Below, piece after piece: positions 47,944 through 54,574 of a DNA stretch of 54,574 bases (position 1 is the first letter of the stretch; the number at the start of each line of letters is the position of its first letter). The notes below the pieces were generated by a model that was given only the letters and a program-made list of their open reading frames with translations, did no database searches and was not told where the DNA came from. The stretch covers positions 1 through 54,574 of the forward strand of contig CANJNJ010000011.1 of assembly GCA_947474995.1 (NCBI GenBank). Reading direction: 5' to 3'. Origin of the DNA: Opitutaceae bacterium. GTDB lineage: Bacteria > Verrucomicrobiota > Verrucomicrobiia > Opitutales > Opitutaceae. The position numbers and the translations under genes are program-made.

Positions 47944-48019
47944 AGGCGTGTAGCTCAATTGGTAGAGTAGCGGTCTCCAAAACCGTCGGTTGGGGGTTCG
48001 AGTCCCTCCGCGCCTGCCA
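47944..48019 (+). tRNA. tRNA-Trp, anticodon CCA
   Basis: The acceptor AGGCGTG pairs with CGCGCCT (one T-G pair), with discriminator G and an encoded CCA. The D-arm is TAGCTCAATTGGTAGAGTA. The anticodon stem GCGGT/ACCGT has loop CTCCAAA, giving CCA, and the T-arm GGGG-GTTCGAG-TCCCT is normal. It stands 20 bases ahead of secE, the conserved tuf-trnW-secE-nusG order. Confidence 0.97.
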
Positions 48020-48039
48020 AATAACTTCCAAAACTGACC

Positions 48040-48243
48040 ATGAAAAACCCGTTCCGCAGTGTTCGTGTGTTCACCCGGGAAACTTGGGACGAGTTGCTGA
48101 AATGCACTTGGCCCACCTGGACTGAACTGCGCGATTCCACAATTGTCGTTGTGGTGGCCGCGGCTATTCTCGGCCTGTTTACTTCGATTAGCGATTTTTC
48201 GCTGAATCAGGTCGTGTTCCTTTTCACCGGCTGGGTCAGCTAA
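48040..48243 (+). CDS. secE: Preprotein translocase subunit SecE
   Basis: This 67-residue single-span form starts MKNPFRSVRVFTRETWDELL. Its amphipathic helix carries the family's KxTWPTWxEL box, followed by one membrane helix (STIVVVVAAAILGLFTSISD) and a short periplasmic tail. SecE clamps SecY in the SecYEG channel. E. coli SecE has two additional helices; the short form here is the usual one in most bacteria. The gene lies directly ahead of nusG and after tRNA-Trp. Confidence 0.95.
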   Translation: MKNPFRSVRVFTRETWDELLKCTWPTWTELRDSTIVVVVAAAILGLFTSISDFSLNQVVFLFTGWVS

Positions 48244-48255
48244 CTCCTCCGCACT

Positions 48256-48834
48256 ATGCCCGCCCAAACTTCCGCACCTCCGGGTGCGCAGTGGTTCGCT
48301 CTTCATACGCTCTCCGGTCAGGAGAACAAGGTTAAGAATTACATCGAAAAATTCAAAAAGGCCGAAGAACTCGACGACCATATCTTCAAAATTCTCCTGC
48401 CGACTGAAGTCGTGTCCGAAGTGAAAGGTGGCAAGAAGAGCACCAAGGTGCGCAAGCTTTATCCCGGCTACGTTTTCATCCAGGCGAAACTCTACGGCGA
48501 CGACAGCAAACTCGTCAACAAACCGTGGTATTTCGTCAAAGAGACGACCGGTGTGATCGGTTTTGTCGGGGGCGATCGCCCCGCGGCGCTGCGCCAGACC
48601 GAAATCGACGAAATTTACGCCCGCATCGAAGCCGCGAGTGGCAAGGAAGTGCCGAAGGTGCAGTACTCCGTCGGCGAGGAAGTAAAGATTACGGACGGCG
48701 CTTTCGCCTCCCTCACCGGCCGCATCGACGAAATCGATCCCGATCGCGGCAAGTTGAAAGTCTCGGTTTCCATTTTCGGCCGCTTCACGCCGGTGGAGCT
48801 CGAATACTGGCAGGTGCAGCGCGCGACTGAATAA
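48256..48834 (+). CDS. nusG: Transcription termination/antitermination factor NusG
   Basis: The 192-residue protein has the NGN domain (QWFALHTLSGQENKVKNYIE, LYPGYVFIQAKLYGDDSKLV, WYFVKETTGVIGFVGG) and a C-terminal KOW domain (VGEEVKITDGAFASLTGRID, RGKLKVSVSIFGR). It binds RNA polymerase to suppress pausing and contacts Rho or ribosomal protein S10. Length is about ten residues over the E. coli protein because of a short N-terminal extension (MPAQTSAPPGAQ). It starts 12 bases after secE and heads the ribosomal-protein/rpoB genes. Confidence 0.97.
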   Translation: MPAQTSAPPGAQWFALHTLSGQENKVKNYIEKFKKAEELDDHIFKILLPTEVVSEVKGGKKSTKVRKLYPGYVFIQAKLYGDDSKLVNKPWYFVKETTGVIGFVGGDRPAALRQTEIDEIYARIEAASGKEVPKVQYSVGEEVKITDGAFASLTGRIDEIDPDRGKLKVSVSIFGRFTPVELEYWQVQRATE

Positions 48835-48902
48835 AGCGCGCTCCCAGCTGCCGCCGCCCGATTTAACGAACCATCAATCCACCGTCTCTCTCCTAATTTC
48901 CC

Positions 48903-49328
48903 ATGGCTAAGAAGATCCAAGGTTACATCCGCCTCCAGTTGCCGGCCGGTGCCGCTAATCCCGCGCCCCCGGTTGGTCCTGCGCTTGGTGCGCAAGGCGT
49001 CAACATCATGGCGTTCTGCAAAGACTTCAACGCGCGCACCAAAGACCAGAACGGGATGATTCTCCCCGTGGTCATCACGGTGTTCTCGGACAAGAGCTTT
49101 ACGTTCATCCTCAAGTCTCCGCCGGCGGCGGTGCTGCTCAAGAAAGCCGCCAATATCGCCAGCGGTTCAGGCAAGCCCAACCAGGACAAGGTCGGCAAGG
49201 TGACGAAGCAGCAATTGCTCGAGATCTACAATATCAAGAAGGCCGACATGAACGCCAAGGATCCCGAGGCTGGTATCAAGGTCATCGCCGGTACGGCCCG
49301 CAACATGGGCATCGAAGTCGTCGATTAA
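48903..49328 (+). CDS. rplK: 50S ribosomal protein L11
   Basis: The length, 141 residues, is the standard one. The N-terminal domain has [40 protein letters not shown] and the [20 protein letters not shown] strand-helix. The C-terminal rRNA-binding domain includes [20 protein letters not shown] and the [12 protein letters not shown] end. It forms the L7/L12 stalk base, the thiostrepton site. The start is fixed by MAKKIQGYI. Confidence 0.98.
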   Translation: MAKKIQGYIRLQLPAGAANPAPPVGPALGAQGVNIMAFCKDFNARTKDQNGMILPVVITVFSDKSFTFILKSPPAAVLLKKAANIASGSGKPNQDKVGKVTKQQLLEIYNIKKADMNAKDPEAGIKVIAGTARNMGIEVVD

Positions 49329-49399
49329 GTTTTCGTCTCGTCCAACCAAACTCATCGCGGGAGTCCCCACCGGGACGTTCGCACCGCAAGGAGTCATCC

Positions 49400-50098
49400 A
49401 TGCCCAAAAAACACAGCAAACGCTACAACAGCGCCCTCAAGGTCGCTGATCTCACCCGTGAGTATCCGCTCAAGGAAGCGGTCGAAATACTCGCGAAGTT
49501 CCCGAAGACCAAGTTCGACGAAACCGTCGAGCTTTCATTCCTCCTCGGAGTGGACGCCACCTCGGGCGAACAAAACGTCCGTGGTACGACGCCCTTGCCG
49601 AATGGCTCGGGTAAAAAAGTTCGCGTGCTCGTCTTCACCGACGATGTGGCGAAGGCCCTCGCCGCGGGTGCGGATCACGCCGGCCTGCAGGACATCATGA
49701 CGAAGATCAACGAGGGTTGGCTCGATTTCGATGTCGCGATCGCGACCACCGAAGCGATGAAGACCGTTCGTACTTTGGCCCGCGTGCTCGGCCCAAAGGG
49801 CCTGATGCCGAATCCGAAGTCCGGCACCGTGACCGACGACATCGCTGCCGGCATCAAGGCGGTCAAAGCCGGTCGCGTGGAATTCAAGATGGACAAGACC
49901 GCCAACATCGGCGTCGGCGTCGGCAAGCGTTCGTTCACCTCGGGTCAGATTCTCGAGAACCTCCAGTCCGTGCTCGATGCCGTGGGCAAAGCCAAGCCGA
50001 ACACCTTCAAGGGCGGCCAGTTCATCAAAGGCGTCAGCATCTCGTCGAGCATGAGCCCGGCGGTGCGTGTCGCTTCCACCGAATTCAGCAAATACTGA
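49400..50098 (+). CDS. rplA: 50S ribosomal protein L1
   Basis: This 232-residue protein has a good ribosome site (AAGGAG six bases before ATG). It shows KRYNSALKVADLTREYPLKE, TKFDETVELSFLLGVDA, the LGPKGLMPNPKSGTVTDDIA signature and GKRSFTSGQILENLQSVLDA. L1 forms the mobile L1 stalk near the E site. In E. coli L1 also represses the L11 operon by binding its leader; no such leader structure is evident ahead of rplK here. Confidence 0.98.
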   Translation: MPKKHSKRYNSALKVADLTREYPLKEAVEILAKFPKTKFDETVELSFLLGVDATSGEQNVRGTTPLPNGSGKKVRVLVFTDDVAKALAAGADHAGLQDIMTKINEGWLDFDVAIATTEAMKTVRTLARVLGPKGLMPNPKSGTVTDDIAAGIKAVKAGRVEFKMDKTANIGVGVGKRSFTSGQILENLQSVLDAVGKAKPNTFKGGQFIKGVSISSSMSPAVRVASTEFSKY

Positions 50099-50107
50099 AG
50101 ACCGACC

Positions 50108-50605
50108 ATGAGAGCCGAAAAAAAATACCTGATTTCCGAGGTCGAGACTCACCTGAAGAAGTCCGACTACGTTATCCTTGCCAATTTCACCAAGGTGACG
50201 GTCGCTGACACGGCCGAGCTGCGCAAGCGGCTTGCTGTGGAGAAGGCCGAGTTTCACGTGGTGAAGAACAGTTCGTTGCGCGTGGCCGCGAAGGCGCTGG
50301 GCCTGCCCGAGTTCGAATCCTCGCTGCTCGGCCCCACGGCCGTCGTCGTCGGCGGAAAAAATTCCGCGGGCGTCGCCAAGATCCTGAAGAAATTCTTCGA
50401 GGAAAAGCAGAAGCTCGAGGTGAAGGTTGGCGTGATGGACAAGAAGCTCGTCACCGCCAAGGACCTCGCAAAAATCGCGGACTTGCCGCCGTTCGAGGCC
50501 CTGCGCGCGCAGTTCCTCGGCCTCCTCACGAGCAATGCCGCGGCCTTCGTGCGCGTGCTCGATGCCAAGGTCAAAAAGGAGCAGCCTGCTGCTCCCGCCG
50601 CCTGA
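50108..50605 (+). CDS. rplJ: 50S ribosomal protein L10
   Basis: The 165-residue protein contains MRAEKKYLISEVETHLKKSD, the conserved VILANFTKVTVADTAELRKR, VVKNSSLRVAAKAL, LLGPTAVVVGGKNSAGVAKI and a C-terminal helix (AAFVRVLDAKVKKEQ) that anchors L7/L12 dimers. It starts only 9 bases after rplA, so the long L10-binding leader known from E. coli cannot be present. A 141-base spacer separates it from rplL. Confidence 0.97.
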   Translation: MRAEKKYLISEVETHLKKSDYVILANFTKVTVADTAELRKRLAVEKAEFHVVKNSSLRVAAKALGLPEFESSLLGPTAVVVGGKNSAGVAKILKKFFEEKQKLEVKVGVMDKKLVTAKDLAKIADLPPFEALRAQFLGLLTSNAAAFVRVLDAKVKKEQPAAPAA

Positions 50606-50637
50606 TTCCTTAATCCTTAAACTTTAAACCAATAATT

Positions 50638-50660
50638 TTCTTCCGGCGTAAGCCGGAGAA
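50638..50660 (+). promoter_or_regulatory. Small hairpin with GTAA loop in the rplJ-rplL spacer
   Basis: The stem TTC(T)TCCGGC / GCCGGAGAA has nine pairs, one bulged T and a GNRA-type GTAA tetraloop. It sits 32 bases after the rplJ stop in a 141-base spacer. It could mark mRNA processing or tune the higher yield of rplL; no promoter is clear. Confidence 0.4.
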
Positions 50661-50746
50661 TAACATCCACAAGGTAGGCTAGGGGATACGTCCCTTAAAC
50701 GCGTTTCACTTCCCGAAACCGCTAGTCCGCCCAAGGAACCATCAAC

Positions 50747-51130
50747 ATGAGCAACATCACTGACGAACAAGGCATCGAGTGGCTGAACAGCAAAACGGTT
50801 CTTCAGCTTTCCGAGCTGGTTAAGACCCTCGAAGGCAAGTGGGGCGTGTCCGCTGCTGCGGCCGTCGCCGCTGCCCCTGCTGGCGGCGCCGCTGCCGCCG
50901 CCCCCGCTGCCGAGGCCCAGACCGAATTCACGGTTATCCTCAAGGAGGCCGGTGCGAACAAGATCGGCGTCATCAAGGAAGTCCGTGCCATCACGGGTCT
51001 CGGCCTCAAGGAAGCCAAGGACCTGGTTGAAAGTGCACCGAAACCGGTCAAGGAAAACGCCCCCAAGGCCGAAGCCGAGGAAATCAAGAAGAAGCTCGAG
51101 GCCGCCGGGGCCAAGGTCGAGCTCAAGTAA
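50747..51130 (+). CDS. rplL: 50S ribosomal protein L7/L12
   Basis: This 127-residue protein has an N-terminal dimerisation helix ([20 protein letters not shown]), an alanine-rich flexible hinge (about residues 36-60) and the conserved C-terminal factor-binding domain ([20 protein letters not shown], then [15 protein letters not shown] and [13 protein letters not shown]). It recruits translation factors to the stalk. AAGGA lies nine bases before the ATG. A strong hairpin follows before rpoB. Confidence 0.98.
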   Translation: MSNITDEQGIEWLNSKTVLQLSELVKTLEGKWGVSAAAAVAAAPAGGAAAAAPAAEAQTEFTVILKEAGANKIGVIKEVRAITGLGLKEAKDLVESAPKPVKENAPKAEAEEIKKKLEAAGAKVELK

Positions 51131-51176
51131 GCGAACCCGCTTGGCGATTTCACTCGTATTCTCTGCCAATTCTGCG

Positions 51177-51219
51177 GGACAGGCCACGCCCGTGCGTGGC
51201 CTGTCCTTTGCCTTTTCTT
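51177..51219 (+). terminator. Attenuator-like terminator between rplL and rpoB
   Basis: A perfect 13-base-pair stem, GGACAGGCCACGC (51177-51189) with GCGTGGCCTGTCC (51194-51206), encloses the loop CCGT. TTTGCCTTTTCTTG follows, a T-rich tail. The stem starts 46 bases after the rplL stop and ends about 108 bases before rpoB. A partial terminator at this position is known in E. coli, where it lowers rpoBC expression relative to the ribosomal genes; the same role is likely here. Confidence 0.8.
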
Positions 51220-51314
51220 GTTCCGTGCTTTTGTTCGATGCCGGCCGTCTGCGGTGACCAGCTCCGCGACGCGCCCATTTTCTGTTTTGTTGTAATCTTT
51301 ACCGGGAAACTCTC

Positions 51315-54300
51315 ATGGCCGACCGCACTCACTCTGAACGCATCAACTTCGGCAAACTCCGCGAAGTAATCCAGCCGCCGAATCTCATTGAGATTCAAAT
51401 CACGTCCTACCTCGACTTCCTGCAAAAGGGCGTGCCCGAGAAGCAGCGCAAGCCCCAGGGCCTGGAAGCCGTGTTTCGCGAGGTCTTCCCCATTTTGTCC
51501 TACGACGAGCGCCTGACGCTCGAATACGTTTCCTATAATCTCGGTGATCCCAAGAACACCGAGCTTGAGTGCCTACGCGAGGGCATCACCTATTCGGTGC
51601 CGCTCTACGTGAAGCTCCGCCTCCGCGAGGAAGATTTCATCAAGGACGAAGATATCTACATGGGCGAAATCCCGATGGTGACCGAGCGCGGCTCGTTCAT
51701 CATCAACGGCGCCGAGCGCGTCGTCGTTTCGCAGCTCCATCGTTCGCCCGGTATTGCGTTCGAAGTCACGCCGCACCCGAACGGCAAGCCGTTGCACTCC
51801 TTCCGCATCATCCCGGATCGCGGCACCTGGCTCGAAGTCCAGTTCGATAATAACGACCTCCTCTACGTTTATCTCGATCGCCGCCGTCGCCGCCGGAAAT
51901 TCCTCATCACGACGATGCTCCGGGCCATCGGCTATTCGAGTGACATCGATCTGCTGAATCTGTTTTACGAAATCAAGGACCTCAAGGTCTCCAAGGCACT
52001 GGACATGGAGAATGTCTCCACGCTCGTCCTCGTGGAAGACGCGATCGACGCCCAAAAGGGCGTCGTGCTGGCGCGCGCGTTCGAACCGCTGACCAAGGCG
52101 ATCGTCCGCACCTTCGAGAAGCACGAGATCACGACCCTGCGGATCATCGACACGTCGATCGACGAGGGCGCGCTGATCCGTGCGCTCAAGAAAGACCCGA
52201 CGCGCAACGAAGAAGAAGCGCTGAAGGAAATTTACAAGCGTCTCCGTCCCGGCGAACCACCGACCACCGCCAACGCGAAAGCGTTGCTCAAGCGGCTCTT
52301 TTTCGACCCGAAGCGTTATGACCTCGGCCGCGTGGGGCGCTACAAGGTTAACCAGAAACTTGGGCTCAAGGCCGAACTCGAGCAGCGCATCCTCGAGAGC
52401 GCGGACATTGTCGCTGCGACCAAGTACCTCGTCCGTCTCAAGCGCGGCGTGGGCGTCGTCGACGATATCGATCACTTGGGTAGCCGCCGCGTCCGGACCG
52501 TAGGCGAGTTGCTCGCCAACCAGTGCCGCGTCGGTCTGAGCCGCACCGAGCGTCTCGTTCGCGAGCGCATGACGATGTACGACCAGAGCGTCGATTCGAT
52601 CACGCCGCAGAAGCTGATCAATCCGAAGGCCCTGACGACCGTCATCCGCGATTTCTTCGCCCGGAGCCAGCTCTCGCAGTTCATGGACCAAATCAACCCG
52701 CTCGCCGAGGTGACGCACAAGCGCCGCCTTTCCGCGCTCGGGCCGGGAGGTCTGAACCGCGAACGCGCCGGCTTCGAAGTCCGCGACGTGCACCCGTCGC
52801 ACTACGGCCGCATTTGTCCCATCGAGACCCCCGAAGGTCCGAACATCGGGTTGATCAATTCCCTCTCGACCTACGCCCGCGTCAACGAATTCGGCTTTAT
52901 CGAAACGCCGTATCGCACCGCGAAGGACGGTCGCGTGACCGACAAGATCGAGTACCTCACCGCCGACCAGGAAGAGGGCAAGGTCATCGCTCAGGCCAAT
53001 TCCGAGATCGACGACAAGGGTCACTTCATCGGCAAGGTCACCTCGCGGCAGGACGGCAACTTCATCGAAGTGCCCTCCAGCGAAGTTCACCTGATGGACG
53101 TCTCGCCGAAGCAGGTCATTTCGATCGCAGCCGGCATGATTCCGTTCCTGGAGCACGACGATGCGAATCGCGCGCTCATGGGTGCGAACATGCAGCGCCA
53201 GGGCGTGCCACTCCTTCAGGCCGAGTCGCCGTTCGTCGGTACCGGTATTGAAGAACGTGTCGCTCGCGACTCAAAGATCGTCGTCGTCGCCGAAGAGGCG
53301 GGCGTCGTCGCATCCGTTGATGCGAAACGGATCATCGTCACCAAAGAGGGCGAGCTGCCGCGCAATCTCAAGACCGATCCGAAGAACCACACCTACGTTT
53401 ACGAGCTGCGGAAATTCATGCGCTCGAACGCCGGTACCTGCTTCAACCAGAAGCCGATCGTCAAGGTCGGCCAGAAGATCAAAGCCGGCCAGATCATTGC
53501 TGACGGTCCGTCGACCGATCAGGGCGAAATGGCACTCGGTCGGAACGTCCTCGTGGCGTTCATGCCGTGGAACGGTTACAACTTCGAAGACGCGATCTTG
53601 ATCTCGGAGAAAATTCTGCGCGAAGATATTTTCACCTCGATCCACATTCAGGAATTCGAGGTTACCGCGCGCGACACCAAGCTCGGGCCGGAAGAAATCA
53701 CGCGGGATATTCCGAACGTCGGTGAAGAGGCCCTCAAGAACCTCGATCACAACGGGGTCATCCGCATCGGGGCGGAAGTGAAGCCCGGCGATATCCTCGT
53801 CGGCAAAATCACCCCCAAGTCTGAAACTGAACTTGCGCCCGAGGAAAAGCTCCTCCGCGCCATCTTCGGTGAAAAGGCTGCGGACGTTAAGGATACTTCG
53901 CTCATCGTCCCATCCGGCGTCACCGGAATCATCATGGACGTGAAGGTCTCCTCCCGGATCGACAATCAGGAGGAAAAGCTTTCGCCGTCCGATCGTCGCC
54001 GCCAGGCGAAGCAGATTCAGGAAGAGTACAAGACGCAGATGGACAAACTCCGCGAGGGTTTGACCGAAGCGCTCTCGAACATCCTCCTTGGCGAAAAAAT
54101 TCCGCTTGACGTGATCAACGGCGAGACCGGGGAAATCATCATCCCGGCCAACCGGAAAATCACCAAGACGCTCCTGCGCAAGCTGGCGGCCGTCTCCAAG
54201 CACGTCCAGATCGACCCTTCTCCGGTTCGGATCAAGATCATGGAGATCATCGGTTCCTATCAGACGAAGTTCGACGAGCTCGAAAGCGATCGCGAGCGCA

Positions 54301-54574
54301 AGCTCGGCAGCATCGAGGCGGGCGAAGGCTCGGCCGATGGGGCGATCAAGCAGGTCAAGGTCTATATCGCCACGAAGCAAAAGCTCGAGGTCGGTGACAA
54401 GATGGCTGGTCGCCATGGCAACAAAGGTGTGGTCGCTAAGATCGTCCCTGAGGAAGACATGCCTTTCCTCCCCGACGGCACGCCGATCGAAATCTGCCTC
54501 AACCCGCTGGGCGTGCCTTCGCGCATGAACATCGGGCAGGTGCTCGAGACGCACTTGGGTTGGGCCTGCAAAAA
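51315..54574 (+). CDS. rpoB: RNA polymerase beta subunit, 3'-truncated by the window edge
   Basis: The frame is open from the ATG at 51315 to the last base, giving 1086 residues of a protein normally near 1200-1350. Conserved marks include [17 protein letters not shown], the rifampicin-pocket segment [79 protein letters not shown] and [14 protein letters not shown]. The rifampicin cluster keeps the usual Q513, D516, H526 and S531 (E. coli numbering). Ile replaces Asn518 and Asn replaces Thr539. The remaining C-terminal part and rpoC lie outside. Confidence 0.98.
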   Translation, partial: MADRTHSERINFGKLREVIQPPNLIEIQITSYLDFLQKGVPEKQRKPQGLEAVFREVFPILSYDERLTLEYVSYNLGDPKNTELECLREGITYSVPLYVKLRLREEDFIKDEDIYMGEIPMVTERGSFIINGAERVVVSQLHRSPGIAFEVTPHPNGKPLHSFRIIPDRGTWLEVQFDNNDLLYVYLDRRRRRRKFLITTMLRAIGYSSDIDLLNLFYEIKDLKVSKALDMENVSTLVLVEDAIDAQKGVVLARAFEPLTKAIVRTFEKHEITTLRIIDTSIDEGALIRALKKDPTRNEEEALKEIYKRLRPGEPPTTANAKALLKRLFFDPKRYDLGRVGRYKVNQKLGLKAELEQRILESADIVAATKYLVRLKRGVGVVDDIDHLGSRRVRTVGELLANQCRVGLSRTERLVRERMTMYDQSVDSITPQKLINPKALTTVIRDFFARSQLSQFMDQINPLAEVTHKRRLSALGPGGLNRERAGFEVRDVHPSHYGRICPIETPEGPNIGLINSLSTYARVNEFGFIETPYRTAKDGRVTDKIEYLTADQEEGKVIAQANSEIDDKGHFIGKVTSRQDGNFIEVPSSEVHLMDVSPKQVISIAAGMIPFLEHDDANRALMGANMQRQGVPLLQAESPFVGTGIEERVARDSKIVVVAEEAGVVASVDAKRIIVTKEGELPRNLKTDPKNHTYVYELRKFMRSNAGTCFNQKPIVKVGQKIKAGQIIADGPSTDQGEMALGRNVLVAFMPWNGYNFEDAILISEKILREDIFTSIHIQEFEVTARDTKLGPEEITRDIPNVGEEALKNLDHNGVIRIGAEVKPGDILVGKITPKSETELAPEEKLLRAIFGEKAADVKDTSLIVPSGVTGIIMDVKVSSRIDNQEEKLSPSDRRRQAKQIQEEYKTQMDKLREGLTEALSNILLGEKIPLDVINGETGEIIIPANRKITKTLLRKLAAVSKHVQIDPSPVRIKIMEIIGSYQTKFDELESDRERKLGSIEAGEGSADGAIKQVKVYIATKQKLEVGDKMAGRHGNKGVVAKIVPEEDMPFLPDGTPIEICLNPLGVPSRMNIGQVLETHLGWACK

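Noticed and set aside
50099-50107. E. coli-type L10 leader ahead of rplJ
   Set aside because: Only nine bases separate rplA and rplJ, too short for the leader structure.
51573-53156. 527-codon open frame on the minus strand
   Set aside because: Antisense to rpoB, which is unmistakable in this stretch.

Overview
The window looks like a chromosomal segment of a GC-rich member of the Verrucomicrobiota, most likely Opitutales/Opitutaceae. This is inferred from gene content, not from a search. The indicators are large TonB-dependent receptors (three of the four N-termini are visible and carry a V/I-x-L-x-x-F-x-V box), Planctomycetes/Verrucomicrobia-type cytochrome proteins (DUF1592/DUF1588, DUF1549/DUF1553, Tat-exported DUF1501), a PEP-CTERM protein, an EF-Tu with an unusual switch I region, and many intergenic palindromes.

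Region 1 (1-13 kb) is a carbohydrate-uptake neighbourhood. It has two paralogous TonB-dependent receptors pointing toward each other (1-1872, 4187-6598), two paralogous secreted six-hairpin (alpha/alpha toroid) proteins (2116-3945, 11094-13025), a GH106-like rhamnosidase candidate (7044-9752), and an S58 peptidase gene broken by an internal deletion (9993-10950). No SusD-like partner is seen. Region 2 (13-31 kb) holds a DUF1592 cytochrome, an acetamidase/formamidase, a frameshifted SDR tail, a PEP-CTERM protein, threonine aldolase, two more receptors (20235-23489, 26999-30019), an exported beta-propeller and a Tat-signal UxuA-like protein. Receptors plus rhamnosidase-like and uronate-type enzymes suggest growth on plant or algal polysaccharide; this is inference.

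Region 3 (30-41.7 kb) is mixed: tcdA, a TatD hydrolase, sufE, a DUF1501-DUF1553 pair, a dicarboxylate/amino-acid symporter directly followed by a LysR effector domain without its DNA-binding half, and an M48 peptidase with LemA. Region 4 (41.8-46.4 kb) is a tight operon: TPR protein, ExbB/TolQ-type channel, ExbD/TolR-type protein and an unknown single-span protein in the slot where TonB or TolA would sit. Region 5 (46.5 kb to the end) is the conserved block tRNA-Thr, tuf, tRNA-Trp, secE, nusG, rplK, rplA, rplJ, rplL, rpoB, with a strong hairpin between rplL and rpoB; rpoB runs off the window.

Two themes cut across the layout. One is gene erosion: an internal deletion in the S58 gene, an SDR tail, a deletion scar that joins the remains of two divergent genes (38.1-38.9 kb), and a probable one-base homopolymer change at the rhamnosidase start. 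The other is a high density of palindromic intergenic elements from several families. One of these sits inside a coding region and supplies the N-terminus of the DUF1553 protein's signal peptide.
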